Below are positions 35,828 through 44,901 of a stretch of DNA of 64,000 nt, piece by piece. Numbering within the stretch: the stretch's first letter is position 1; the number at the start of each line of letters is the position of its first letter. A program made the position numbers and the translations under genes. Source of the DNA: Bacillota bacterium (GTDB lineage Bacteria > Bacillota > Clostridia > Peptostreptococcales > Anaerovoracaceae). The DNA lies in contig JAFQBD010000018.1 in NCBI GenBank assembly GCA_017416795.1, positions 1 to 64,000 of the forward strand, given 5' to 3'. A model generated the notes under the pieces. It saw nothing but the letters and a program-made list of their open reading frames with translations, searched no databases and was not told the origin of the DNA.

Positions 35828-37012
35828 ATGAACATATTATTTACTATCATTTTCATAGTCGTCCCTGCGTTCATCATCGCAGCAAGCACGAAAATCAAAT
35901 TAGTAGAAAAGATAGGCATAGTTCTTGTCTGCTATATACTGGGTATGCTCGTAGGAAACATCGGAGTGCTGCCTGAAAGCTTCACTGCTGCTCCCGAGGG
36001 AGGCGACAGCGCCGTCAGCCTGCTACAGAGCGTAACTATATGTATAGCCTTGCCTCTTGTCCTCTTTTCCCTCGACCTGAGCAAGTGGGTGAAGATCGCC
36101 AAGAAAGGGATGTTATGTATGGGACTTGCATGCATATCAATAATCATTGTCACTGTATGTATACATCTGGTGTTCAACGATTATAATGCCGAAAGTTCCA
36201 AGTATGCGGCAGCTGCAGTAAGCGTATATACGGGAGGAACAGTGAACCTCGGATCGATAAAGCTGGCAATAGGCATGAGTGAAAACGACTATATCATATT
36301 CAACACTTACGACGCAGTTATTTCTGTCCTGTACATATTCTTCCTTTCAATGGTGGGTCAGAAGTTTTTCAGGAAGTTCTTCAAACTCAGACCTTATAAA
36401 TCACTTGATATGGATCATGGAGATGCGACAGATACCATAGATGAATCAGCAGGAGCATATAGAGCGCTTATAGATCCTAAAAACATCAAAGGATTGGGAT
36501 TTGCCCTCCTGTTATCTGCACTGATTTTTGGAGTATCTTATGGCCTCAACATCATGGCATCAAAAATAGACCCCGGCCTTGGCATGACTGTGATGATGTT
36601 ATCGATAACATCGATATCCATTGCTCTTTCATTCGTCAAAAAAATCCGAAGCATCAAATATACTTTCCAGCTTGGGATGTATATCATTTACATATTCTGC
36701 TTCTCGGTAGCAGCTTGCGCCGATTTCAAAGCACTGATCAACTTCAACTACGTGATCTTTGTTTATGTTGGAGTTTCCATTGTTGCCAGTCTGCTGATAC
36801 ATGCATTCTTATGTAAGCTGGCTAAGATAGACACTGACACATTGATAATCACTTCTGTTTCCATGGTATGTTCGCCGCCGTTCGTTCCGGCCATGGCGGC
36901 ATCTCTTAAGAATAAAGAAGTGCTTATCAGCGGTCTTGCAACAGGCGTTGTAGGATATGCCATAGGTAATTATTTAGGAATTGCTGTCAACTACTTGTAC
37001 GCACTGTTCTAG
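35828..37012 (+). CDS. DUF819 family membrane protein (YjcL-like)
   Basis: 394 residues, about ten membrane helices in two similar halves. The match to DUF819 rests on the overall layout and on segments such as YTGGTVNLGSIKLA near 135 and VCSPPFVPAMAAS near 350, which look like the paired re-entrant regions of small-solute carriers. No transported substrate is known for the family. It sits 34 nt upstream of a PLP-dependent lyase and shares its transcript, so it may carry that enzyme's substrate or product. Confidence 0.7.
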   Translation: MNILFTIIFIVVPAFIIAASTKIKLVEKIGIVLVCYILGMLVGNIGVLPESFTAAPEGGDSAVSLLQSVTICIALPLVLFSLDLSKWVKIAKKGMLCMGLACISIIIVTVCIHLVFNDYNAESSKYAAAAVSVYTGGTVNLGSIKLAIGMSENDYIIFNTYDAVISVLYIFFLSMVGQKFFRKFFKLRPYKSLDMDHGDATDTIDESAGAYRALIDPKNIKGLGFALLLSALIFGVSYGLNIMASKIDPGLGMTVMMLSITSISIALSFVKKIRSIKYTFQLGMYIIYIFCFSVAACADFKALINFNYVIFVYVGVSIVASLLIHAFLCKLAKIDTDTLIITSVSMVCSPPFVPAMAASLKNKEVLISGLATGVVGYAIGNYLGIAVNYLYALF

Positions 37013-37046
37013 ATCCATGTTCAGTAATATGAGGAGGTAAAGTATC

Positions 37047-38498
37047 ATGAATTATAACGCACCTGAAAAAGGCAGACCATTCGAAGAAATATTAAAAGAA
37101 CTAGACACATTCGGGGTCAACGATCCTGACTATAAAAATGCTAGGACCTGGAGTCTCGTTTACTACCTTAACGAAGAGTATACCAACTTTCTGCAGGATG
37201 CGTACGGCAAGTACTTTTCTGCCAACGGCCTGAATCCTACGGCTTTCAAGAGCCTCAAACGCCTTGAAAAAGAAGTCCTGCGCTTTACAGCAGACTTGTT
37301 CCATGTAGATTACAGTGCGTGCGGTGTGATGACTTCATGCGGCACAGAAAGCTGCATGCTGGCAGTGAAGACTTACAGAGATCATGGCCGCAGCAGAGGT
37401 ATCAAAAAACCCGAGATGATCATCCCTGAAACTGCTCATGTAGCATGGGACAAAGGCGCAGAATACTTCACTGTCAAGGTGCGTCGCGCTCCATTAGCGG
37501 AGGACTGGCGTGTCGACATCAAGGCAGTCGAGAAAATGATAAACAAGAATACCGTGATGATCCTGGGTGCAGCTCCCGAATATCCTCACGGCATAATCGA
37601 TCCTATAGAAGAACTCGGTGAGCTGGCATTGAAACATAAGATCCCTCTTCATGTAGATGCATGTGTAGGAGGCTACATCCTGCCGTTTATAGAAAAGGCA
37701 GGCAAAGAACTTCCACTTTGGGACTTCAGGGTAGAAGGCGTTACATCTATTTCTGCTGATATCCATAAGTACGGATTTGCTGCAAAGGGCGCTTCATGCA
37801 TAATCTATAGGAATGTGGATTATTTCAAGCATCAGGTATTCGTTAATGAAAGCTGGCCGGGTGGAGTATTCGCATCTCCGGCATTTCTCGGCACACGTCC
37901 TGGAGGTGCATATGCAGCTGCGTGGGCCGCAGTACAGGCTAACGGCATCGAAGGTTACACAGCCCTGGCGAAACGGACAATAGAGATAACGGAAGCCCTT
38001 AAAAAAGGAATAACTTCTATCGATGGACTTGAAATAATAGGTGAACCTAAAGCAAGTCTCTTTGCTTACAGATCCACATCGCCTAATATCAATATGTTCT
38101 CGGTAGGAGACTTGATGGAAGCGAAAGGATGGCATATAGACAGATTACAGAAGCCGGATGCTCTTCACGCTATGGTAACGGCACCACATGAAAAAGTAGT
38201 TGAACAGTATATCGCAGACCTGAAAGAATGCGTAGCCTATGCCAAGTCTCATCCTGAACTGGCAGATGAAGGACAGGCAGCTACTTATGGTATGATATCA
38301 CACATACCGCTTCGCGGCATGGTCCGTAAGCAGGTGCTGGATATGTTCGCTGACTCATATAGACTTGATGCCGAAGAACTCGACTTGTCTGACTCAAGCT
38401 CTATGACACCGGGCAGCGGTCAGGAAGGCAAGAAGAGCATCGTAGACAAGGCTATTTCATGGTATGTGAGAAAGAAATCTGCCAAGGCATCTAAATAA
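37047..38498 (+). CDS. sphingosine-1-phosphate-lyase-like PLP-dependent enzyme
   Basis: 483 residues of the group II decarboxylase fold. The sequence follows S1P lyase closely: TSCGTESCMLAVKTYRD near 92, PETAHVAWDKGAEYF near 130, ILGAAPEYPHG near 172, IPLHVDACVGGYILPF near 203, and SADIHKYGFAAKGAS near 236, whose lysine should bind PLP. The eukaryotic enzyme splits sphingoid-base phosphates to phosphoethanolamine and an aldehyde; bacterial relatives may also be amino-acid decarboxylases. No N-terminal membrane anchor, but the C-terminus is basic (WYVRKKSAKASK). AGGAGG precedes the start. Release of phosphoethanolamine for surface decoration is an attractive but unproven role. Confidence 0.8.
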   Translation: MNYNAPEKGRPFEEILKELDTFGVNDPDYKNARTWSLVYYLNEEYTNFLQDAYGKYFSANGLNPTAFKSLKRLEKEVLRFTADLFHVDYSACGVMTSCGTESCMLAVKTYRDHGRSRGIKKPEMIIPETAHVAWDKGAEYFTVKVRRAPLAEDWRVDIKAVEKMINKNTVMILGAAPEYPHGIIDPIEELGELALKHKIPLHVDACVGGYILPFIEKAGKELPLWDFRVEGVTSISADIHKYGFAAKGASCIIYRNVDYFKHQVFVNESWPGGVFASPAFLGTRPGGAYAAAWAAVQANGIEGYTALAKRTIEITEALKKGITSIDGLEIIGEPKASLFAYRSTSPNINMFSVGDLMEAKGWHIDRLQKPDALHAMVTAPHEKVVEQYIADLKECVAYAKSHPELADEGQAATYGMISHIPLRGMVRKQVLDMFADSYRLDAEELDLSDSSSMTPGSGQEGKKSIVDKAISWYVRKKSAKASK

Positions 38499-38529
38499 CA
38501 AACTGTTAAACAGAGATGTAAGATTTGAT

Positions 38530-38558
38530 TTGTTTTCCCGGCATCTCAGTGATATAAT
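38530..38558 (+). promoter_or_regulatory. promoter of the divergent ddl gene
   Basis: TTGTTT (38530-38535), 17-nt spacer, TATAAT (38553-38558) preceded by TGA (extended -10). The leader is about 45 nt, with AGGAGG before ATG 38612. Confidence 0.65.
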
Positions 38559-38611
38559 AAAAGTTAGATTTTAGAAAATAATTAATAGTTTTAGCATAAC
38601 TAGGAGGAAAC

Positions 38612-39688
38612 ATGAAAGATATATTAGTTGTATTCGGAAGCATGACACCTGAACATGATTTATCATGTAAATCAGCAGCAACAATTCTCGAAGGGATCGA
38701 CAGAGAAAAATTTAATCCTATCGCTGTAGGTATCACTAAGGAAGGTAAGTGGTTCTATACAGAAGCATCAACTGAAGACATCAAATCAGCAACTGCTTGG
38801 CTTGAATCTCCGACAAATAAGAAGTGTATGCTGGACACTGATTTCGGTTCACACAGACTTATCGTATTCGAAGATGACAACACAGTATCATTCAAGAATG
38901 TTGACTGCGTGTTTGCAAGAATCGCAGGAAATATGGGAGAAGACGGTAAGCTGCAGGGTCTGTTCGAAGTTGCAGGCATACCGTATGTAGGATGCGGCGT
39001 TATGTCATCAGCATGCTCCATGGACAAGGATATATCATATATGTTTGCAGACAGCATTGGCCTCAGAAGACCGCAGACTCAGGTCCTTTGGAAGAAGGAC
39101 TTTGATGAAAAGGGTAAGGGCCTTGTTGAAGACGTCAAGGAAGATCTGGCTGCTAAGGTGGGCTTCCCTATCTTCGTTAAGCCTACATCGACAGGTTCAT
39201 CCGTAGGTATCTCTAAGGCTCACGATGAAGAAGAATTATGGAAAGCTCTCGAAGTTGCTTTTTCATACGGCGATAAAGTCGTTCTTGAAGAAAATATCGT
39301 CGGAACAGAAATCAAGGTCGGCATTTTAGGAAACGACGATCCTAAGATCGGTGCTCTTTGCGAACTGACAGCTAACGGTGACTTCAATGACTTTGACACT
39401 AAATATATTGCGCACAGTTCAACTAAGAAGATTCCTGCTGAGCTGGATCCGGAAACAGAAGCGATGATCAAGGATTACACTATCAAGATCTACAAGGCTC
39501 TCGATTGCAAGGGCTTCTCGAGGATCGACCACTTCCTGACTGAAGACGGACAGCTGGTGTTCAATGAAGTCAACAGCATGCCGGGATTCCAGCCTACAAG
39601 CGTATATCCTGTGCTGTTTGATGCTATCGGTATGTCATATACAGAGCTGATAACAGAACTGCTGGAACTGGCAATGGAGAATAAATAA
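38612..39688 (+). CDS. divergent D-Ala--D-Ala ligase homologue
   Basis: 358 residues, same length and fold as the ddl at 14569, but changed at substrate positions. The N-terminal loop is FGSMTPEHDLS instead of FGGMSSEHEVS. The usual LHG before GEDG is RIAGNMGEDG. The omega loop reads NDFDTKY instead of YDYEAKY, so Phe replaces the tyrosine that helps fix the first D-Ala; a FDFxxKY form is known from VanC-type D-Ala-D-Ser ligases. Kept are PTSTGSSVGISK near 195 and NEVNSMPGF near 322. No VanT, VanX or VanH genes are near. It probably makes a D-amino-acid dipeptide other than D-Ala-D-Ala, possibly for the neighbouring MurF-like fusions. Confidence 0.75.
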   Translation: MKDILVVFGSMTPEHDLSCKSAATILEGIDREKFNPIAVGITKEGKWFYTEASTEDIKSATAWLESPTNKKCMLDTDFGSHRLIVFEDDNTVSFKNVDCVFARIAGNMGEDGKLQGLFEVAGIPYVGCGVMSSACSMDKDISYMFADSIGLRRPQTQVLWKKDFDEKGKGLVEDVKEDLAAKVGFPIFVKPTSTGSSVGISKAHDEEELWKALEVAFSYGDKVVLEENIVGTEIKVGILGNDDPKIGALCELTANGDFNDFDTKYIAHSSTKKIPAELDPETEAMIKDYTIKIYKALDCKGFSRIDHFLTEDGQLVFNEVNSMPGFQPTSVYPVLFDAIGMSYTELITELLELAMENK

Positions 39689-39697
39689 TGAGACAAA

Positions 39698-39728
39698 ACT
39701 TCCGTGGTGATACCGCGGAAGTATTTTT
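39698..39728 (+). terminator. intrinsic terminator after the divergent ddl
   Basis: ACTTCCGTGG (39698-39707) pairs with CCGCGGAAGT (39713-39722), ten pairs with one G-U, loop TGATA, then ATTTTT. Confidence 0.9.
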
Positions 39729-39770
39729 GTGAAGAGTAAGTGAAAAATGCACCTAAATAGTCCTTATAAT

Positions 39771-39799
39771 TTGAACAACCATGGCTGATATGGTATAAT
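39771..39799 (+). promoter_or_regulatory. promoter of murI
   Basis: TTGAAC (39771-39776), 17-nt spacer, TATAAT (39794-39799) with TGG just before it (extended -10). Start codon at 39858. Confidence 0.7.
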
Positions 39800-39857
39800 A
39801 TATCAGTTAAAGTGTAATTATTTTTATAATATATGAACAAGCAGAAAGGCAAAGCAA

Positions 39858-40667
39858 ATGGACAATAGACCTATAGGATTTTTTGATTCGGGAATAGGTG
39901 GCCTGACATGTATCCCAACATTACAAAAAGTATTACCGAATGAGAAGGTAGTTTACTATGGTGATACGGCCAGGACTCCTTACGGATCAAAAGCTATCGA
40001 CACTATACGAAGATTTTCATATCAGATCTCTGACTACCTTGTAAGTCATGACGTTAAGATGATAGTTATCGCATGCAATACTATCAGTGCCACATGTCTT
40101 GATGCATTGAGACGCAGACATCCGCAGATCCCTATCATCGGGGTCATAGAGCCTATCGCCAACCGTATTTCCAGGGAAGAGTCCGGTGGAGTTGAAATCG
40201 GTGTTATAGGCACTAAGGCAACAGTTGCCAGCGGTGTATATGCCAATATAATCACAGGCAGGAACAAAGAGGTCAAGCTTTTTAGCAGAGCATGTCCGGC
40301 TTTCGTTCCTCTTATCGAAGAAGGGATCATAGATAATGAGATCATGGACCTTACGATCAAGTATTATCTGGATGATTTTATCAAAAACAATTCACTTAAG
40401 AAGCTGGTTCTGGGATGTACACACTTCCCGTTCCTGAAGCAGAACATCAACAGACTATATCCTGAACTGGAGCTTCTGAATCCGTCTTCTGAAGTCATAA
40501 ATGAAGTCAAGAGGATACTCGAAGAAAACGATATGCTTGCAGAACCTAGTCATCGTGAACATCTATGTTTTGCCAGCGACCTGTCCGAGAACTTCCAGAC
40601 GATGATAGATAATGTATTTGAAGATAACAGAGAAGTTAAAGTACAGTTCAAGAAGTTCGAAGAATAA
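39858..40667 (+). CDS. murI: glutamate racemase
   Basis: 269 residues, usual size. Motifs: GFFDSGIGGLT at residues 4-14, YYGDTARTPYG near 35, VIACNTISATC near 74 with the first catalytic cysteine, and LVLGCTHFPFL near 185 with the second. It makes D-glutamate for MurD and peptidoglycan. Here it lies between a divergent Ddl and a CapA-MurF-LRR fusion, which raises the chance that part of its D-Glu serves a second polymer. It has its own promoter; the next gene begins 47 nt later and is probably co-transcribed. Confidence 0.95.
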   Translation: MDNRPIGFFDSGIGGLTCIPTLQKVLPNEKVVYYGDTARTPYGSKAIDTIRRFSYQISDYLVSHDVKMIVIACNTISATCLDALRRRHPQIPIIGVIEPIANRISREESGGVEIGVIGTKATVASGVYANIITGRNKEVKLFSRACPAFVPLIEEGIIDNEIMDLTIKYYLDDFIKNNSLKKLVLGCTHFPFLKQNINRLYPELELLNPSSEVINEVKRILEENDMLAEPSHREHLCFASDLSENFQTMIDNVFEDNREVKVQFKKFEE

Positions 40668-40714
40668 ATGAGTTTGAGAATAGTTAATAAGCATAAAGAA
40701 TGGAGTTGTTATAT

Positions 40715-43672
40715 ATGAGTTCAGTAGGAAACTTAGCCAAGGTCACTTATGAGAAATTATTGAAATACGATTTTGTTTGGAACAGACGAGCACAAGCCAA
40801 GAATTTTGTCGCAAACGTTCGAAAAATAAAATACAACAAATTTAGAGCCAAGCAGCTGCATATGTTCGGCAAGCTTGACATCAGCGATACGACATTTGAG
40901 TATATCGATATCGAAGATACCGGCAGAAAGAATGATGTTGTTTTTGGATTTGATACCCTGGGACAGATAAAGAGTATCCCGGCGCTCGATCACGTTGAAT
41001 ATTGCTCATCATTGCAGGGAGTCCTTTCTGCAGATGATATAGATATAAGGCTTTCCATTACGGAAGATCCTGATTTCGATCCTGAAATACTAAAGTACTT
41101 CAAGGATGAAATGAATCTGTATACATTGACACCTGATACAGGATTCATCATCAGAAAAGGTCAGTATAAGGCGGCATTCTTCGGTCTGCAGATGCCAAAG
41201 GACGGCGATCTTGAAGCTGAAAACATCTTAAGCGAACAGGTCCTAAAGAATATCATATACTGCAGACAGCAGGATATTGATTATATCGTAGCATATGCGC
41301 TGCGTGAATATAATAACAGCATACCGGTAACACCATATGAGAAAGCCTATATGAGAAGTCTTGCTAACAGCGGATGTGATGCTATATTCTGTGCCAATGA
41401 AGGCTGGATCCATGCAGGCGCTAATACTAAGAAGCTTAATGGTAAGTATAGCGATTCCATTGCCAGCATGGGTTCACTGTTCGGAGAAGGCGCTGAAGTA
41501 GAAGGGGCAGCTATGGCGATCAGAATAAAGCTTCTGCCGAATGTTGCAGGTGATGAGCGATTCTTCGTAAATAAGGGATATATCCCTATGTATAACAATA
41601 AGCTGGCAGACGGCACGTTATATTCCGTGACTCGTATAGACTATCATAACAGTGAACATAGAAGAAATAAGGATATGATGGAGGCGCTGAAATACATCGA
41701 AGATGCTACTTTCAAGCATAGAGACATCAGAAATATCCTTACCATAAACGATATCTGTGAGATCCTCGAAGTTGAATTGCCTGAGAAGTACAGATATCTT
41801 GCCAATGTAAGCGTAGGCAAAGTATGCGCCAGATCATTCGAAGTAAACAGCGGAGATGTCTTCTTCTTCAGACAGCCGTTTTCAGATAAGAATGACGGTG
41901 AGCCTGCACCTCTCGAAGAGAGACTCAGGATCGTTGATAAGGCTCTGGGAAGAGGTGCCAGATTCGTATTCTCTTATGCAGATCTGGGCGATAAGATCCC
42001 TCATATCAAAGTGGATAATGCCAGAGAAGCACATATCACAGTATGTGCACATTTGAGACAGATGTATGAAGTGAGAACTGTAGGCATCACAGGCAGCGTA
42101 GGTAAAACAAGTACTAAGGACATGCTCTACAATGTTCTCAATGAGAAATATGCTACATTCAGAAACCTGAGAAATTCCAACACTCAGGTAAATATAGGAA
42201 TGCATATCCAGGATTTCAGAGGAGGATATGAATTCTTCATTCAGGAAATCGGCGGAGGCAGACCGGGCGGAGCATCAAGACATTCAAGAATGATCCTGCC
42301 GGAGGCAACTATCGTTACAAACATAGGCCATGCACATCTGGGTAACTATGGAACTCAGGAAAAGCTGATGGAAAGCAAGCTGGGCATCGTAGAAGGTATG
42401 GATGAAAAGGGCACACTTTATCTCAATGCAGACGATCCATTACTGAGAACTGCCAAGGTAGATGCCGACACTGTTTTCTTCGCGGTCAACAATAAAGAAG
42501 CAGACTACTATGCAGACAATATTACAGAAGATAACGGACAGACTTTCTTCGAGATAGTACATGGAGATCACAGAGTACCTGCAATGCTCAACGTACTTGG
42601 AGAGTACAATGTGCTTAACGCTGTATGCTGCTATGCGATCGGTAAGAAGTTCGGACTTACAGATGAACAGATAGTAGCAGGAATATCCAAGTTCGAAACA
42701 AGCGGTGTAAGACAGAATCTCATGACTATAGCAGGATACGATTTGTTCGTCGACTGTTTCAATGCATCACCAAGGTCCATCGAAACGTCCCTGTCAGTAC
42801 TTGAAAAGATCGAAACAGATAACAGGAAGATCGCAGTTATCGGTGACGTTACAGGTATGGCAGAAATGACAGAAGAGATCCATGTTGAGATCGGTGAGAT
42901 CGTTACATCTAAGAAGATGGACAAGCTTATATGCTACGGAGAATCATCAAAGATCGTTCACAAGATGGCATTGGAAGCAGGCATTGATGCAGTAAGTATC
43001 ACAGACCCTAAGGAACTGGAAAAGACTATCATGCAGGAAGCCAATGAAGGCGATGTTATCCTCTTTAAGGGCAGCGGCAAGATGAAGTTCACAGAGAGGA
43101 TCGACAATATGTTCGGTACTATGCTTGCCGACCAGGGTTATGTAGACAAGATGGCATTCAGAAAAGTGAAGGAAAGCAGAGTAAGATACAATGCTTACGA
43201 AAACTATGCTACTGTTACAGGATGCGTTGACTTCAACGGAACTGTCAAGATCGCCAAGTCAGTTATGGGCGTGCCCGTATACAACTTGGGAGAAGGCGCA
43301 TTCTCGGATAAAGAAAACGTTAGGGAATTCAAACTTCCTGACACTATAAGGCATATAGGCGCAGGATGTTTCTACGGATGCGGTATGATAAAGACCGTTG
43401 AGATCCCTAGATCAGTGAAATATATAGGTGAAAGCGCATTCGCAGAATGCAGTTTGCTCGAGAAGATCGAACTGCCTGAAGGCGTTATGCAGCTTGATGA
43501 TAAGGTATTCTACGGCTGTACTGAACTCAAGGAAGTTTATCTCCCTGCGAGTATCAGACAGATGGGCGAAGACATTTTTGACAATTGCGACAGCGTTACA
43601 GTTTACTGTAAGGAAGGTTCATACGCAGCACAGTACTGCGCAGCTAACGGAGTGCACCATAAGTTAGTTTAA
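40715..43672 (+). CDS. CapA-like / MurF-like ligase / leucine-rich-repeat fusion
   Basis: 985 residues, no signal peptide. ATG 40715 is chosen because GGAG lies 9 nt before it; the ATG at 40700 has none. Residues 60-330 resemble a CapA (PGA_cap) domain, best seen in the helix-strand order and in CRQQDIDYIVAYALREYN and NSGCDAIFCANEGW, but the usual metal ligands are not recognisable. Residues 345-440 are a MurF N-terminal domain, 440-840 the ligase with P-loop TGSVGKTSTKDML near 457 and LFVDCFNASPRSIETSL near 677. Residues about 860-985 are BspA-type LRRs with a capping YCKEGSYAAQYC segment. CapA and the Mur-like CapB work together in poly-gamma-glutamate synthesis, so this fusion suggests an amino-acid polymer or side chain. 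Confidence 0.78.
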   Translation: MSSVGNLAKVTYEKLLKYDFVWNRRAQAKNFVANVRKIKYNKFRAKQLHMFGKLDISDTTFEYIDIEDTGRKNDVVFGFDTLGQIKSIPALDHVEYCSSLQGVLSADDIDIRLSITEDPDFDPEILKYFKDEMNLYTLTPDTGFIIRKGQYKAAFFGLQMPKDGDLEAENILSEQVLKNIIYCRQQDIDYIVAYALREYNNSIPVTPYEKAYMRSLANSGCDAIFCANEGWIHAGANTKKLNGKYSDSIASMGSLFGEGAEVEGAAMAIRIKLLPNVAGDERFFVNKGYIPMYNNKLADGTLYSVTRIDYHNSEHRRNKDMMEALKYIEDATFKHRDIRNILTINDICEILEVELPEKYRYLANVSVGKVCARSFEVNSGDVFFFRQPFSDKNDGEPAPLEERLRIVDKALGRGARFVFSYADLGDKIPHIKVDNAREAHITVCAHLRQMYEVRTVGITGSVGKTSTKDMLYNVLNEKYATFRNLRNSNTQVNIGMHIQDFRGGYEFFIQEIGGGRPGGASRHSRMILPEATIVTNIGHAHLGNYGTQEKLMESKLGIVEGMDEKGTLYLNADDPLLRTAKVDADTVFFAVNNKEADYYADNITEDNGQTFFEIVHGDHRVPAMLNVLGEYNVLNAVCCYAIGKKFGLTDEQIVAGISKFETSGVRQNLMTIAGYDLFVDCFNASPRSIETSLSVLEKIETDNRKIAVIGDVTGMAEMTEEIHVEIGEIVTSKKMDKLICYGESSKIVHKMALEAGIDAVSITDPKELEKTIMQEANEGDVILFKGSGKMKFTERIDNMFGTMLADQGYVDKMAFRKVKESRVRYNAYENYATVTGCVDFNGTVKIAKSVMGVPVYNLGEGAFSDKENVREFKLPDTIRHIGAGCFYGCGMIKTVEIPRSVKYIGESAFAECSLLEKIELPEGVMQLDDKVFYGCTELKEVYLPASIRQMGEDIFDNCDSVTVYCKEGSYAAQYCAANGVHHKLV

Positions 43673-43699
43673 TATAGTTATATAGGAGAAATATTATTT

Positions 43700-44884
43700 A
43701 TGAGATTGTTTCGAAAAGTAAAGAAAACCAGTGCAAACGATAAACTGATCGCTGAAGTCGCAAAAAATATGTGTTGCAGCAAGAGAAAGGCCAAGGCTGC
43801 TATGGATGATGTCAAAGAAAGGCTGGGCGTATCCTATAAGAGTTACGTCAAGTATGATTTTCATCTGTTAAGCCCTGAAGCTCAGAAAAAGAAGGCTAAG
43901 CGTATTGAAGAAAAGAAAGCTAATGCTCAGAAAATCGTAGCAGAAAGTGTTGCGAAAGTTGCAGCGGCAACAGGAGAAGATCCTGTTGTTGTTAAGAAAA
44001 AAATTTCTGAAGCAAGAAAGCGTACGGGCATCGGTTTTGACGAATATGCAAAGTACGAATTTTGGAAGCTTTCAAAAGAAGAACAAGCGGCTTTCTACAC
44101 AAGAGGTGTAGGTAATGCTCTTACTGAAAAGTATAATACGAACAAAGAAGGCAGATCTATATTCGCTAATAAAAGCATATTCGATAAGACCTTTGATAAG
44201 TATTTAAACAGAATGTGGTTCTTCAACAAAGAGATAACTTTGGAAGAATTCAAAGAGAAAATGGCGGACCAGACAAGAGTTATTTACAAGCCGATCATAA
44301 GCAGTCAGGGCAAAGGAGTAGAAGCATTTGATGTTGATCAGGACAAGCTGGATGAAATGTACGAAATGTTCTGCAGCTTCCCAAAAGGCGTAGTCGAAGA
44401 ATGCATAGTTCAGCATCCGGAAATGGCACGTTTTTCAAAGAACGCGGTAAACACTATCAGAACGGTTACGATATTTAAAGATGATAAAGTAAATATCGTA
44501 TATGCTGCAGTAAAAATGGGTGGCGGCGACAGCGTAGTTGACAATGTTCATATCAGTGGAGGCGTAGTGACTCCGCTGGATGTTGAGACAGGAAAGGTAA
44601 GGCACAAGGCTTCTGATTTCGAAGGCAATTTATACACACATCATCCTGTAACAGGTGAATACATCATGGATCTGCAGGTACCTTTCTGGGATGAATATAA
44701 GGAATATATGGACAAACTATGCAGGGTCGTAGACGGAATCAATTATATTGGTTGGGATATCGCCATATCCGATAAGGGTCCTGTTGTGATCGAAGCCAAC
44801 TTCAAACCTTCACCTTCGCTGATCCAGATACCGTTCTTCAAAGAACGCATAGGTATGAAACATATTGTGGAAGATTATCTGTAA
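43700..44884 (+). CDS. ATP-grasp protein with two copies of an N-terminal helical module
   Basis: 394 residues. Residues about 5-65 and 85-140 are two copies of a helical module with the pattern GVSYKSYVKYDFHLLSPE and GIGFDEYAKYEFWKLSKEE; the same module starts the ATP-grasp proteins at 44902 and 50658. The ATP-grasp domain (about 155-390) has VIYKPIISSQGKG near 194, AVNTIRTVTIF near 250 and DIAISDKGPVVIEANFKPSP near 355-372. All key residues appear intact. It is likely to join an amino acid or similar group to an envelope precursor. It lies 27 nt after the CapA-MurF-LRR gene in the same operon. Confidence 0.78.
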   Translation: MRLFRKVKKTSANDKLIAEVAKNMCCSKRKAKAAMDDVKERLGVSYKSYVKYDFHLLSPEAQKKKAKRIEEKKANAQKIVAESVAKVAAATGEDPVVVKKKISEARKRTGIGFDEYAKYEFWKLSKEEQAAFYTRGVGNALTEKYNTNKEGRSIFANKSIFDKTFDKYLNRMWFFNKEITLEEFKEKMADQTRVIYKPIISSQGKGVEAFDVDQDKLDEMYEMFCSFPKGVVEECIVQHPEMARFSKNAVNTIRTVTIFKDDKVNIVYAAVKMGGGDSVVDNVHISGGVVTPLDVETGKVRHKASDFEGNLYTHHPVTGEYIMDLQVPFWDEYKEYMDKLCRVVDGINYIGWDIAISDKGPVVIEANFKPSPSLIQIPFFKERIGMKHIVEDYL

Positions 44885-44901
44885 TACGAGTATGGAATAG
44901 C

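Noticed and set aside
38612-40667. Vancomycin-resistance operon
   Set aside because: No VanH, VanX, VanT or two-component genes are present; only a divergent ligase beside murI.
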